Source: Macrolepiota albuminosa (taxonomy: Eukaryota; Basidiomycota; Agaricomycetes; Agaricales; Agaricaceae). Taken from it: DNA of 64,000 nt. Both the position numbers and the translations under genes were made by a program. Below, one piece after another: positions 20,546-32,700 of this stretch. Within the stretch, counting starts at the first letter, position 1, and each line of letters begins with the position of its first letter. The DNA lies in contig JAMWFC010000116.1 in assembly GCA_027475525.1 (NCBI GenBank), positions 1,177,826 to 1,241,825 of the forward strand, given 5' to 3'. The notes under the pieces were generated by a model that saw only the letters and a list, made by a program, of their open reading frames with translations, was not told where the DNA came from and did not search any database.

Positions 20546-22316
20546 GGCACTACTCAAAAGGATGACTATCAGCTTCTTCAGCAAGCCTTTGCATCAAAAT
20601 CTGCATCAATACCCTGTCAGCATCAAATATTGAAGGATTATAGAGTCCAATGGTCGACTTTGAATTCTCTTCCCAATTGGTTACCAGCATCGAAGACAGC
20701 CCTCGATTTTATGCATAATGTATTCCTTGGATTGATCTGCCATTTCTTTTCTCAAATTCTCTTTGCAGGTCATTTGTTTCCAGGTGCTGGCAGAGAGCAA
20801 TCAGCAAAGCAAAAATTTGAACGTCTTATCAACAGTATTTGTTGGCCAAGTCATATTACTCGTCTTCCAAAAAATGTATGTTCATTTAATTACCTAGCTA
20901 TTCTATTCAATGCTTTTTAGATGGGTGAAGATCAATCCTTGAAGAAGGCCAATGAATGGTGGTGACTTCTAACCATTACTCCAATCTTATTATGGTATAC
21001 TTGGAAGAATAGCCAAGATCAACTTTGAAATTCAGCACCGCATGTCTTTGCCAATGTGAAAATTCCAACTACTCACTCTAGGAACCAACAAGATCTATAC
21101 TCTGCTGCTCTTCTTCTCTGCACTGGTGTTCGCTTGCTTGCTACACGATCCATCTCCCTCTCACAGGCCCACCTTGGTCAAGATTTTCTTCTCAAGTTCT
21201 GTCATGCATGTATTGATCTCAAAATACCTCTTGTCATTAATTATTATTTATCAACACATTTCTATGATATGATTCATTGGTTTGGCCCTGTCTATGGATG
21301 GTGGCTTTTTGCATTTGAGTGCTTCAATGGAATGCTCAAGAAAGTGAACCACAATGGCCATGATGGTGGCAAGATGGAAGTTACTCTTCTTCACAACTGG
21401 GTACAGACACAGCTGATATATGAATTACTGCTTTCTCTTCCACCAACAGCTCATGATAAAGAATGGGAGATGATTGAACAGGTTATTCATGGCCAAGGAC
21501 AACAACACGGTGCTATGATGACTCAATTAGCAATCTTTCACAGCTAGGCAGAAACAGGTATTTCATTTATATTCATTTGATTGTTACTGATTATAGCCAT
21601 CATATTCAGACAGCGTGAAGCTTCCAAAACGCATTGGCAAGCCTATCAATGTACAAAACCTGGAGCCTATTGGAGAAGTCTATGCACTTCTTATTGGCTA
21701 TTGCCAATGCCTATGGCCAGATCTCAATCTTGTTCCTGAGTTTTCACCCATCTCCAGCATGTCTTTTGTTGCATCTCAAGTTGCCAGATTGATCCCTTAT
21801 ATTTGAAAGGATGGAATCCAATATGGATGTACTTATAATAAACATACTCAAGCAGACAGCCTGGCTTTTATGTCAACTCCAAATGAAGATGATCCATGAG
21901 TAGCCATCAAGATTCAAAATCTCTTTGTGATTCAAGTTCCAAACTCAAACCAGGAACCACATGTATGTGGATTGATTAGGTGCTTGCAAGGTGAGGCAAA
22001 CATTCCTCCATTTCCTTGGGATATGTAGTAAGTCAAATTTTGAATACTATCCCATATTAGCAAATAATTATCTTCTTAGCGCATCAACCCTTGGAATTCA
22101 GGTGACATTTGCCGATAAATTCTTGCTATCCGAAGTCATTCCAGTCTCCCAAATTGAGGCACCTCTTGCATTGATTCCTATTTATTCTCGGATCATCAAA
22201 CAGGATCTCTGGGTATCAATTTCATTTGATCATGTATGTGCTATAGTTCTCATCTCTGACTTTACTACATTTCAATTTATAGATGGGTGCCAAACCTGAA
22301 GATTACGATTTTGACA
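20546..22316 (+). pseudogene. Tnp2-type (CACTA-like) transposase, truncated and interrupted
   Basis: The reading starts near the gap with DDYQLLQQAF and continues DYRVQWSTLNSLPNW. It then has the family signature D-x-MHN-x-FLGLI (20703-20740), FERLINSICWPSHITRLPKN, and later FECFNGMLKKVNHNG (21317-21356). These match the order of blocks in fungal Tnp2 transposases of CACTA elements. The frame is broken by TGA at 20963, 21026 and 21897 and TAG at 21545. The three TGA codons sit where arginine would fit (for example EWW-stop-LLTI). The last part to about 22300 (for example LLSEVIPVSQIEAPLALIPI) is probably the C-terminal region. The N-terminal portion lies in or beyond the gap. Confidence 0.75.
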
Positions 22317-22320
22317 TGAA

Positions 22321-24092
22321 CTAGCAAGCATAATCTGAAATAGCCAGACAGCCCTTTTTATCTGTTATCTCTGTAAATTCATTGGAGTCCTTCCCTACCT
22401 CCAGATCTTGCATCTTTGCTTTTCCTTTTCCCTTCTTCTTTTTCTCTTTGACCTTGACCCTCTTTGCCTCAACTTCTTCAACTTTTAATTTTTTACGCCG
22501 AACTTTGCTTTTTTCTTCTCGTGCTCTTTTTTGCTTTTCAAGTTCCTCTAGATTGATTGCATCACCCCAAAGTCTGCTGTTGTCAGCAAGGAGTTTATCA
22601 CAAGCTTTGTTAGCTGGATTTGAGTCTAACTATTCCTGACAAACCATCCATTGTTGGGCTTTGTTTTTGATTGAGTTTGCATGTGGCGGTTTGTAGTCTT
22701 TAGCTTCTCCTTGGACCCTCAGTGTATATTTGATTGACTGGTCAGGGTCAGATACAGCATTGAGTGCTTGGTAGAATTTGTTCAGCTGAATGCTAGTGAG
22801 TAACTTATATGCAATGCTTAGTGGAAATTAACTTACAATATCAGTTCGGTAAATAGGAGAATGTGAGATATATCGACCTGGAACAAGCTTTCCATTGTCA
22901 TCATAACAGTCTTCATTGTCTGACATTAGAGTTGAAGTCATGGCAGCGTTATACTTCGGGTCCCACCATTTGCTATCATGTGGAAGTTTGTCACGTTTCT
23001 TGATATGCACTTTCAATTTCTAATTTTTGACAGGGATCAATAGTTTATGAATATTGAAAATTGGCTTACTCCTTGCTGTCGTGAGTGACAACTAGATTTA
23101 GCTGTTTTGGTAATTTTCATGCTGTTCCATACACCTTTCTGACTATCATTATCAGCTATCTCCATATCTTGGACCATGCCAATATTTGATGAGATCGCCT
23201 TCTTGCATTGGGCTTGTTTGAACTCTTTTTCAAGGTCTTTGAATTTCTGAATTATGCAAGCTTCACAATCATCTTTACTGACATGTTCGATGGCAGCAGT
23301 AGCGGAGGGTATGGTCTGTTTTCCATTTTCAAGCACTTTATGGCTAATCAGCATAAGATTAGCCCAGTTATCAGAATCAGTGTGTGGCCGGTCCCAGTGG
23401 AAATGTATGGCTTTCACTTCTGTTCCAGGTCTCACCAGCCATTTATCATTTGATTTAGGATAAAGTGGCAAGACATCTGCTGTGAGTTTGTTTGCCTAGA
23501 CAACCCATTGTCTTGATAAACTGAGCTCAAATAAGTGCCTGAATACAATGCATTGACGATGGGTAAGCTATTTATTTTTCAAATGAATACATATACTCAT
23601 CTTGAAGATATTGCTGTTGGCATGTGCCATACTCAACTCCATTGCAAGTCTGCCTTCTTGATTATAACTGTCATCTTCAAGTTCACTCTTGAGCTCAATA
23701 CCACTATTTTCCTCCTCTATCAAGTATGTAACTTCCATCTTCTCTTTTTTCAGCCCATCAAGCTCCTGAAATATCTTCTTGTTTGTGCTCTTTCCCTTGG
23801 TGATAGTCCTTTCATTGCACTCCTTCAAGTATTTATTTTTGGCCCTCAATGTTTTGATATCTTTTTCCAGCGCTGCAACTCTCATCTCCAATGTTGTTAC
23901 TCAACTTACTACTGCAGTTCTTGACACCTTCTCGTGCGACGGAGGAACATCAATAGGCAAAAGTAGAACCAGATCAATAACTGGCATTGATATCGTGGGT
24001 TGAACAGGCATTGATCGCGAGATATTTTCACAGCCAAGAGTTGAGGAACTAGTAGGAAAATTGAATGTTGGATAGCTATAGGAGGTGCTCAT
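22321..24092 (-). pseudogene. Coiled-coil companion gene of the transposon (copy 1)
   Basis: Minus-strand open segments run in series. MSTSYSYPTFNFPTSSSTLG begins at 24092. A coiled coil follows (MRVAALEKDIKTLRAKNKYL, 23891 downward), then a segment with DKWLVRPGTEVKAIHFHWDR (near 23440). The last is a lysine-rich C-terminal part (EKQKRAREEKSKVRRKKLKV, near 22520) that ends at a TAG at 22321. A TGA at 23901-23903 interrupts the frame between the first two segments where arginine fits. Some breaks may be introns. A second copy lies at 41103-41860 in the opposite orientation. Its tail-to-tail position with the Tnp2 gene suggests that both belong to one element. The product may be a DNA-binding accessory protein, which is inference. 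Confidence 0.55.
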
Positions 24093-24480
24093 GCTTGTAG
24101 CAGTGTTGGTATGCTAGCTTTATGTGCTCTATACATTTTGTTTCCTCTCTTATCTGTTGACATCTGGGATGTGCAAAAAGAAGCAGTGTGGATTCATTTG
24201 CAGGTCAAATTATCTGTACAGTATAATTCAAGGGTATTCTATGTGGGAGAACTTGAGGGTATTGATGGTAAAATCAGGAAATCCCAGTAAATATCCCAAC
24301 TGAGAGGTTTTGAGGGTATTTTAAAGAACATTTGAGGTTTTCTGAAAATTTACTCACATTTCCTCAGTTTGATCTTTTGAGAGCTTATGCTGTGTTAATG
24401 GCCACCATCAGTCTGATTCTAGATTTTCCTTAAATATCACCATGGTTGGAGGAATTCTGTCTTCTAGGCTGGTCCTCCAT
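24093..24480 (-). repeat. Non-coding flank of the companion gene, repeated inverted at about 40030-41100
   Basis: The reverse complement of 24110-24400 matches 40800-41095 closely (shared landmarks: AACCTCAAATGTTCTTTAAA and TTTGACCTGCAAATGAATC). The stretch 24400-24480 matches 40030-40130 in direct orientation around AAATATCACCATGGTTGGAG. The order and orientation of blocks therefore differ between the two places, so rearrangement has occurred. Confidence 0.8.
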
Positions 24481-25702
24481 ACTCGATGCTTTTTTGCCCT
24501 CCTCTTCATTGCATGCTGTTGCTGCTGCGATGCATAACACTACGTCAACGTCAACGCCTGCAACAAAGCCCATACATCCCCGCTTCCAAACACACTGACA
24601 AAAAACTCAATGTATCACCACGCTGATGACGCCCAAAGTTTGGTCAGTAACAAATATAACAATAGTATTACTGTACCAAAAGCTTGCGTTGGGCACACTA
24701 AAAGTGATGAGAGGAGTCCCGGGCAGGTCCCAGAGAATGTGCCTGTGAAGTTAAGATTAAGTCGGCAAAGGAGCCGGCAAGTGTCAAGCGCTTTTGTAAA
24801 GCGCCTATGAAAGAAGCAGTAAGTGAACACAGCAATGTGAGCGGCAAGAACACAGTAAGCTTAGTGAGGTCTAAGCATCATTAATGCCTGCCATAGCTGC
24901 AAGGCACGAGTGTGTCGAGTGTTAGCAAGAGTCTGCAACTGCCGACAACTTCGACGTTGCCGATCGTAAATGAGATTTGGACCATAAGGGAGATTGGAGT
25001 AAGGGGAGCAGGAAACTCTGTTCTTGGTTGGGTATGTACAAGTCGGTAAGTACTTTTTATACTACAAGGAGTTCACCATCCCCAGTGACTAACCATTGCC
25101 AAAGTGCGGTAAACTAGAAAATTTTATAGGGGTAGCTCCAATGGTTTCAGATTTCTACCGTCCATTCAAAAACCTTAGCGATGCCAGGCGGCAGATCGCA
25201 ATGCTAAACCATCAATCCATCACCCTTCTGTCTGTCCAAAATGCTTTGCAATGTCAGGTGCCAGATCGAGGCGCTAAGCGGTGTCAGACGCCAAGGTCAA
25301 ACGCCAAGCTGTCCGTCAGCTTTTGATAGATCGTCAGTCTTCTTTTCCAAGCGCTGTCGTCAACTGACTGATGCCATCTGTCAGTTGTCATTCTTGCTGC
25401 TGTTGGCACTATCATTGATCGGATCTGCTTTTTGCTGTACGTGGCTGTCAAATACTGCCAAAATTAGTTAATTAGCGTGCTAAGGTATCCTGAGCCTGTG
25501 CCATGTTGCTGTAGCCTGCCATTGATGCGCTGATCCTGTATGGGGTCCTATCAACGCAAGATCCCACATCCCACCTCCACAAACACGGTGTGCACCTCCA
25601 AGGCCCCGCAGCATTCCAAGCTGCTGTGTCTAACTTCCTCCAATGTGAGCGGCACCTCGTGTGACCGGGACCAGGAAACAAAGGGCTGTAGCAGTATGAG
25701 AG
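24481..25702. other. Transposon-derived mosaic, no gene recognised
   Basis: Contains repeated words such as CCAGATCG and GCTAAGCGG around 25190-25320 but no protein domain. It may be degenerate element sequence. Confidence 0.45.
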
Positions 25703-26120
25703 GTGCCACACGCTGCTCAAGCTCTTCCCTATGCAATGAAGGAGGCTGTTGGCAGAGTTGTACTCCGTCTGCAGGCGGTGAACCAGCTGTTTGTGTGGGG
25801 GTACCACAGTGTAAACAAGAACAAATTTTTTTATGATTTTATGCCAAATGTGGACGACAGGTTCGAGGTTGTTATGGTGGAGAACCCGGCATTCTTTGAT
25901 GATATGGAGCGCGTTGTGTGCACACAGGATGATGCTATATGGCGCTATTTTTGGCAGTTTAACATTGTGAATAGGTGAGCGGGTTGTATTCACTCATTGC
26001 ACGCCCCAGCCGACCGACCCACTTTTACATTTTTTCTTGTTGCTCTTGTTTAGGAACATGATCAAGTTTTGGGACATGTTTGTTTATTGGAAGAAAGAAG
26101 GGAAGTGGCAGGCAGAGATA
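25703..26120 (+). pseudogene. Repeat-associated unknown protein fragment
   Basis: An open frame (VNQLFVWGYHSVNKNKFFYD, then FEVVMVENPAFFDDMERVV) runs to about 25975 and could be spliced over a GTGAGC...TTTAG intron (25974-26052) to NMIKFWDMFVYWKKEGKWQA. The second half (25925-26120) recurs at 40165-40385. The family is unknown to me. The repetition suggests a transposon-carried or repeatedly duplicated sequence. Confidence 0.4.
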
Positions 26121-29100
26121 ACGCATTGGGAAAAGGCGGGTTGTGTGGCACCCACTTTTGACCTCGTATATTGATATGACTGTCTCAAAACAGAGACAGA
26201 AGCTGAGGGGTGTGACAAATATATAAAATATATTATACATTGGCGTAAGTCCATACGAGGTAAAAGCTGAAAACTGTAAGCTCTCGTAACAGTCAAAAAC
26301 TGTAGACTGAGACAAACGCACCTCAGGACACCTACCAGTACACCACCAGACCACCCAGCAAGCACCCAAAACAACAAAGGTGACGATAAAACGGCAACTC
26401 AGCAGGGATTTGATGGCAACAAGATCACGGCCAAATTGCTGAGATCAATCCCATCAAGCGATCACAAGTCGATCATGATTGAAACTTGACACATGTGTTG
26501 ATGTTCTCCCTACTTAATTGGGCTGATGATAAGTGATGATGTTGTGGGTGAGAGGTTGAGAGTTGGGTAGGAGTTGCTGAGTGGCTGAATGATTGAAACG
26601 GACTGAGTTAAGTGGTTGAACAGGTCAGCGCGTGTTTGCGGGAAAAGAATATGATTCTTTTGAGTCTGAAAGTTCTTGAGTCGACTGCCTGAAAAGAGGC
26701 CGAGACTCAAGCTAACTACGAGGGACTAGTTAGGTAAGTATGGAAGGATTGTAGTATGAAGTGAAATGAAATAGGGACGGTGGGTGGGGGACGCAAAACG
26801 CGTGGTGTGGGCGTGAATTGATCTAATCGACGCGAAGACAGCAGGAACTGCAAGCGCAGTGTGAGACGACGGTGTATATGTTGTAAGTGGAAGAAAGAAG
26901 CTTACCTGCAAGCGCAGTGTGAGATGACAGTGTCATTCCTCTCTGCGCTCGCAGGTATATAAGTGGTTGTAAACAAAGGATAGGGAAATGTGAAATGTGA
27001 AGTATGAATTATGAAATGTGATAGGTGAGGAGGTATCTAGGCACCAATTAACTTCGGGCAATCACACCCTCTTCACATTGCCCAATCTACTTACGCACAT
27101 CTCTGCTACTCTGTACCCACCCACCATCCATCTGTCTAGTCACAAAACAAAACTATGACAAGAGCCCCAAGGAAAGGAACAGAGAAGTGAGGAAGGGAGC
27201 TGGAACAGGGTTTAGCCGAGGGAATCAATGGAAAAACGTTTAGCCTCAGCAAGTGACAGCAAAGTGCATCTACTGGCGCCCAGACCTGGCAAGCCGACCA
27301 ACCGAATGCGAGAATAGCATGGGTAAATGGTGTATCGCATGGAAACACAATGGTCCGTGTGTAAAGGGGAGGAGTATAAAAGGAGCAGGATTTCGGGGAG
27401 GCCTGGCAAGCAACTCACTTGCCATGGCTCGGAGTCCCCAGAGAGCGGATGTCTTAGGCCAACGAGCACTTTAGTTGACTTCGGGTTTTTAGTAGTAATA
27501 CTATTTGCATCCCAATTTTGAGTGTGAAATCAATTTACATTCAAATTAAATTCAATAAAAATTATAAGCTACTTTTACAAAGTGCGCGCTAGTGTGACTA
27601 CTGCCCCACGTACTCTGTGAAATTGGGGAATTGAAATATAACAAAGTTTAGTCTGAATTCCATTTTGGACTACTTTACATATAGTAAATACCTCATTTCG
27701 CATCAATATGTAGGCTGGAAGGCTCAGGCTGTGTGATGTGGACTAAAAGTGATTAAATCCATTATCCCTGTGTTGCAAATCTTAGGCTTTTCATAGACCG
27801 TGTGATGGCCCCCACGGACTTGGATTCTCTCGCTCTTGATGCATACCTACATAGCTGACATCAACAGTATTTCCATCAAACACTTAAGCATGCATTCTGT
27901 GGGCTCATTTCATCAAGCTATTCATGACCTAGGGCACCCAGGAACTGATCAGCCACTGGCACAAATCTACATAAAAGTCCTAATGGTCTGGTCGTCAAAT
28001 TCCCTAGGCTGGACCTCCTGCAACCCTTTGCATCATGCAGCTTGATTTCCTGCTGCTTCTCTTCCTTGTTTACACCGTCTCTGCTCTTTCCCTGCAGAAT
28101 AGGCCATCTCCTCAACTCGATACGGTATATCTTTTGTATTTTCGCTCTGTGGGTGGCATGACTGACAGTGCATCACACATCACACAGCCCACCCCAGCTT
28201 TAAATGCGCTTATTAATAACACTCTACCTGTAAGGGCGACCTCTAGAGGCTGTGGCTCAGTCACACAGCTGGCAGAGGGAGATCCAAAGTGTATTAGAAT
28301 ATATACTGACAATATCAAGGTAGCTACTCACCTGGCAGAGGGAGATCTAAAGAGAACAAGTCTGGGGATTCCCTATGCCAGGTTGGACGCTTCTGGGGCC
28401 TCTGAAGTGTGGGAAACAACTGTACAGTACAACAAAACCTTAAAAACTCAAAAATTGACTAACCAAACAAGTGTGCAAACAAGGGAGGAAAACTCCGGAC
28501 TTTAGAAGTCAGAAAGGCAAACTCTGGCTTATCTAAGCAGCCTGGAGCGGTGCTGAAGGGCCCACACTTGTCTGAGTGATAGCTAAAGAACCAGAGCACC
28601 TCAAAGGTTGAGAATAGTACTAACAGATAGTGTTGAAAAAGTAGTAATGGCAAAATGAGAGAATGATAGAAGAAATAAGGAAGTGAATGAAAGGAGAGTG
28701 AAGAATAAAGAGTGAAAAAAGAAAGGAATGAGGAGTCCCCTGACACTACCTGAATCAGGGACTGACATTCCCAGTGTAAACACAAGCACACCAGATACCC
28801 AGCCCCTGCATTTGGCAAAACGCTTCAGCCTCTCCTACATATGTTCAAAATGTCGTTACCATGTGTTCGAGGGCGCATTGGCAGGGACCGGCGTGTCATC
28901 CACTCAGCCAGGGATACTACGGGTACACATATGTGGTGAAGCAATTCGGTGCATCTGGTGCAATGGGCATCCTTAAGGTTACAAAACAAATGGGGGTGCT
29001 GCTTTTGCAGACGCACAACATTATGCGGGAAGCACAGCAAAGTACATAACATGATACAACCATAGATCACATACCTCTACGCCTGGGGATGGCTTTATGC

Positions 29101-29529
29101 CCTTCCCATTCATGCCTCGACTTGAGTCAGCATTCGCATTCACATTTCCAGGTCCATTAAACTCCTGCCCCTGTGTCGCAGCATATCGCAATAACGTATA
29201 ATTGATAATACAATACAATATGATCTGGGAGTCAATAATCAAAGATCATTTTTATAAGTACAAGTAAGATAAGAAGTAAATGATAGAGGCTCACCTGGGA
29301 GTCAATAATCGAAGATGATTTTGACCCCAGGTGGCGACGTGTTTATAACTAGTCATAAAGGTAAGACATGTGGAGTAGGGTCGAGGGCTTTTTGAATAGT
29401 ATGAGTAAGTCATATAGAAAACATTTGAAAAAGACATAAATAAAATGAAACATACAAATTTATGACAATAATATATGACGTTAGAATAAATCGCCGTATA
29501 ACCGAAGTTGTCAGTCAATTTCCTCGACA
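26121..29529. other. Repeat mosaic without a recognisable gene
   Basis: Contains a short local repeat (CTGCAAGCGCAGTGTGAGA at about 26850 and 26908) and a block at 29050-29170 (CATACCTCTACGCCTGGGGA onward) that recurs at 40415-40525. A GGCAGAGGGAGATC repeat lies at 28270 and 28333. Open frames up to 156 codons (28035-28505) have no domain I recognise. Confidence 0.45.
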
Positions 29530-29733
29530 ATAAGTACAGTGTCCGGTCTAGGTATGTGTGTAACTCACCCTCAGTCGTCGTATACTTGACTGAGGGTTTG
29601 TGCACTGTATAAGCATATATATATGTGTTCATCAAGTCTGTTAGAGTTGAATATAATAATTAATGAAGTAATGTAGTGACCCTTGGTTGTCATATCTCGG
29701 CACTTACGGTGGTCATGCCATCGGCATCCAACA
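29530..29733 (-). repeat. 3' LTR segment of the copia element
   Basis: Matches 34738-34941 with five substitutions, all transitions, and no indels. The sequence beyond 29530 does not match the region beyond 34738, so the LTR is truncated here or the boundary lies here. Confidence 0.85.
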
Positions 29734-29786
29734 CTCCTCCTCACCGTAAGTGTGATGAGATGACTCCTCCTCACGTGAAACATGGC

Positions 29787-32700
29787 TCAGGCTAATCTCA
29801 GTATCCCTCGAAGTCGAGAAAACCACAGTAGGGGAAGGGGCTTCATAAATAGATCCGCTATATTGTCCTTTGTGTTGATATAACGTACGGTGAGCTCTTT
29901 CAATGCTACTCGTTCTTGTAGAAAGTGATACTTGATGTCTACGTGCTTCACACGTGAGTGTAACATGGGATCCTCCAACAAATTTATGGCCGCGTTATTG
30001 TCACACATCAGTGTAGTTGCATCCTGAGCAGGGTAACCAATTGCCTGAAGGAGAGTTCGCAGCCAAACACACTCTTGTGCTGCTTTGAAAGCCGCCATAT
30101 ATTTGGCTTTGCATGATGGTGCCACTACTGTCCTTTGTTTTTGTGAGGCCCAGGAGACTATACCAGTTCCTAGAGACCAAGCGTAACCGCCGACGCTGCG
30201 TCACGTATTGAGGCAATTAGCCCAATCCGAATCTGTGAATCCCACAAGCAAAACAGGAGATGATCCTCCTAGACAAAGTTTGAAGTCCCTCGTGCCCTTC
30301 AGGTAGCGCACTACTCATATGGCCGCATTCCAATGTGTTACAGAATAGGAGTCAAAGTATTGGCTGAGCTGCTGCACCGCATATTGTATGTCAGGTCTCG
30401 AGGATATTGCCAGCCAGAGCAAGCCCCCCACTAGTCTTCGGTAGGGTATCCAAGCAATGTTCTTCCGTTCTTTTTGTGTCAGCTTAGAATAGTCTGTCCT
30501 CTGTAACTTCAAACCAGGTTCCATTGGTAAGGATAATGGATTGGCATCCCTCTGGCCAAACTGTGAGACCAGTCTGTCTATGATTGGGCCCTGTGAGAGG
30601 TATACCGCCTTGTTTGTTCTATCCCACTCAACAGCAATTCCAACAATCTGTCGTGGTGTACCCAAATCTGAGATGGTCCAAGCCTCTTGAAGTTGAGACT
30701 TGAAGTGTTTGTTTGCATGCTTAGAACTTGCAATTGATAGGAAGTCATCCACATGGATGGCCGCAATGACTATTCCATGATCAGACTTCCTATAATAAAC
30801 ACACGACTCACAGGCCAGTCTCGTAAAGCCCCACTTTCCCACCATGTGTTCATTCAGAGTTTGGTTCCAGATTCACCCTGCCTGCTTCATACCGTAAAGT
30901 CCCCTCTCTAGCTTGCACACATAGTCCTCCATCCCTGGCTCCTCAAAACCTTGTGGTTGCTCCATGTACATTGTCTCCTCCTCTGGTAGAATACCATATA
31001 GAAAAGCGGTTTTCACATCGATTTGCATAGCATCCCAACCTTGTGTCGCTGCAAGATGGAGTAGAATATGCCATGATTCCGTGCGTGCTGTAGGTGAGGT
31101 GGTCTTTGTATACTCCTTTCCATAAACTTGATCAAAACCTTGTAGGACATGTCAAACCTTGAACTGCACTATATCGCCCTTCTCATTGCGCTTAAGTGCA
31201 AATACTGGTCAGCCTCGATGTATTCTGTGTCCAGGAGGTACTTTATCTCTTGGAATCAGCCGATACACTCCCATCTCCTTCAATGATTTCAACTCATCCT
31301 TGTAAGCTAGCTTCCATCTCTCTGCATCAGGTGACTCCTTTGCTTGATTCCACGTCTTAGGTACTCCCGGGTCCATATCTTCAGCATCGATTCCCAAATC
31401 ATGCTCAGTCATGTTGAGTGCAGTGAGTATTTGATCTAAATTTTCATTCTCACCCTCGACAATCTGTGGGACCTGTTCTTGTTCATTCTCACGGTGATGG
31501 AGTTCATCAAGAGCACACTGATGGTCAGCCCTTGCTTTGCAAATCCAAGCTGCTGAATCTTTTGACTCTCTTACAGCTCGCTCAACCGGGGTTTCCAATA
31601 TGTTGTCAGGTCTACTCCTAGCAGTGGGTACGGGAATTCGTGCTGATCGACGTGGTAGTTCTTGTGCTGGCTCGGCTGGTTGTTCTTGGAGAACTGGATC
31701 TGCAGGGATGTCTAACAGAGCATTGACTAGCTCTGTTCTATTATCTCTATTGTGCGTAATGTCCTCTTCATCATCATCTGGGATTATGTAAGGTTGATCT
31801 GCTGCCTTTGCTGTTATAGCATCAATAGTTGGTATCTCTTCATGATTTGGAACTACTGGAGGTAGCGTGGGTTTGGCTGATGTGTAATCATCTTGATGTT
31901 CGACAAACCTAACGTGGTATGTGCTGTATACCCATTTTGATGTCTTGTCATAACATCTGTATGCCTTTGCTTTAGGGTCATAGCCTATTAGCGTACATTC
32001 AATTGCTCTCTCATAGATCTTTGGGTTGTGTTTTCCTAGGACGAGGACATAAACTTGGCACCCTATTTCGCGAATATAGGAATAGTTTGGTTTCTTGTCA
32101 TACCATAATTCATCTGGTGTGACATTGCTCATGGCTGAGGTCCTAGTCTTTCCATGTAGGTGGGTTGCTGTTAAGTAAAACTCATCCCAGAGAAATGCTG
32201 GACACTGTGCATATAATCTCATAGCGACGCTCTTGCCCATAAGTGTCCTGTGCATTCGCTCAACACACCCAAGATGTGCTGATGTGTATATGGCCCCACG
32301 CTGTGTCGTTATTCCTTGGGATCTGAACCACAGCTCATTGTCCTTGGCTATGATCTCTGAGTCGTTTCCAGAGCGGAGAATCCCAACATTCAAGCCTGTT
32401 TCTACCTGTCTAGCAAGAATCCATGCTTTTAGCTCTTCAAATGCATCACTCTTCAATTTCAATGGTATGGACCAAGGTTTATTTATATAGTCATTGACTA
32501 TATTCATGATGTAGTTATTCCCAGTTTGCGACGTAATATCCTGCTTTCCTGTTAGGTCCACCCATACTATCCCAAGTTTCCGCATCGCTTGGTGACCCAC
32601 ACCTTCTTCTCTAATTTTTGGGACCGGTGTTCTAGTCTGTTTGCCAAGGATGCACTCGTTACATTTCGGTGGTTTGGTAGTGAAGGTATGTGGCATACCT

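Noticed and set aside
28035..28505. A 156-residue protein in the repeat mosaic
   Set aside because: No domain, no splice pattern, and a GGCAGAGGGAGATC repeat inside; not distinguishable from chance.
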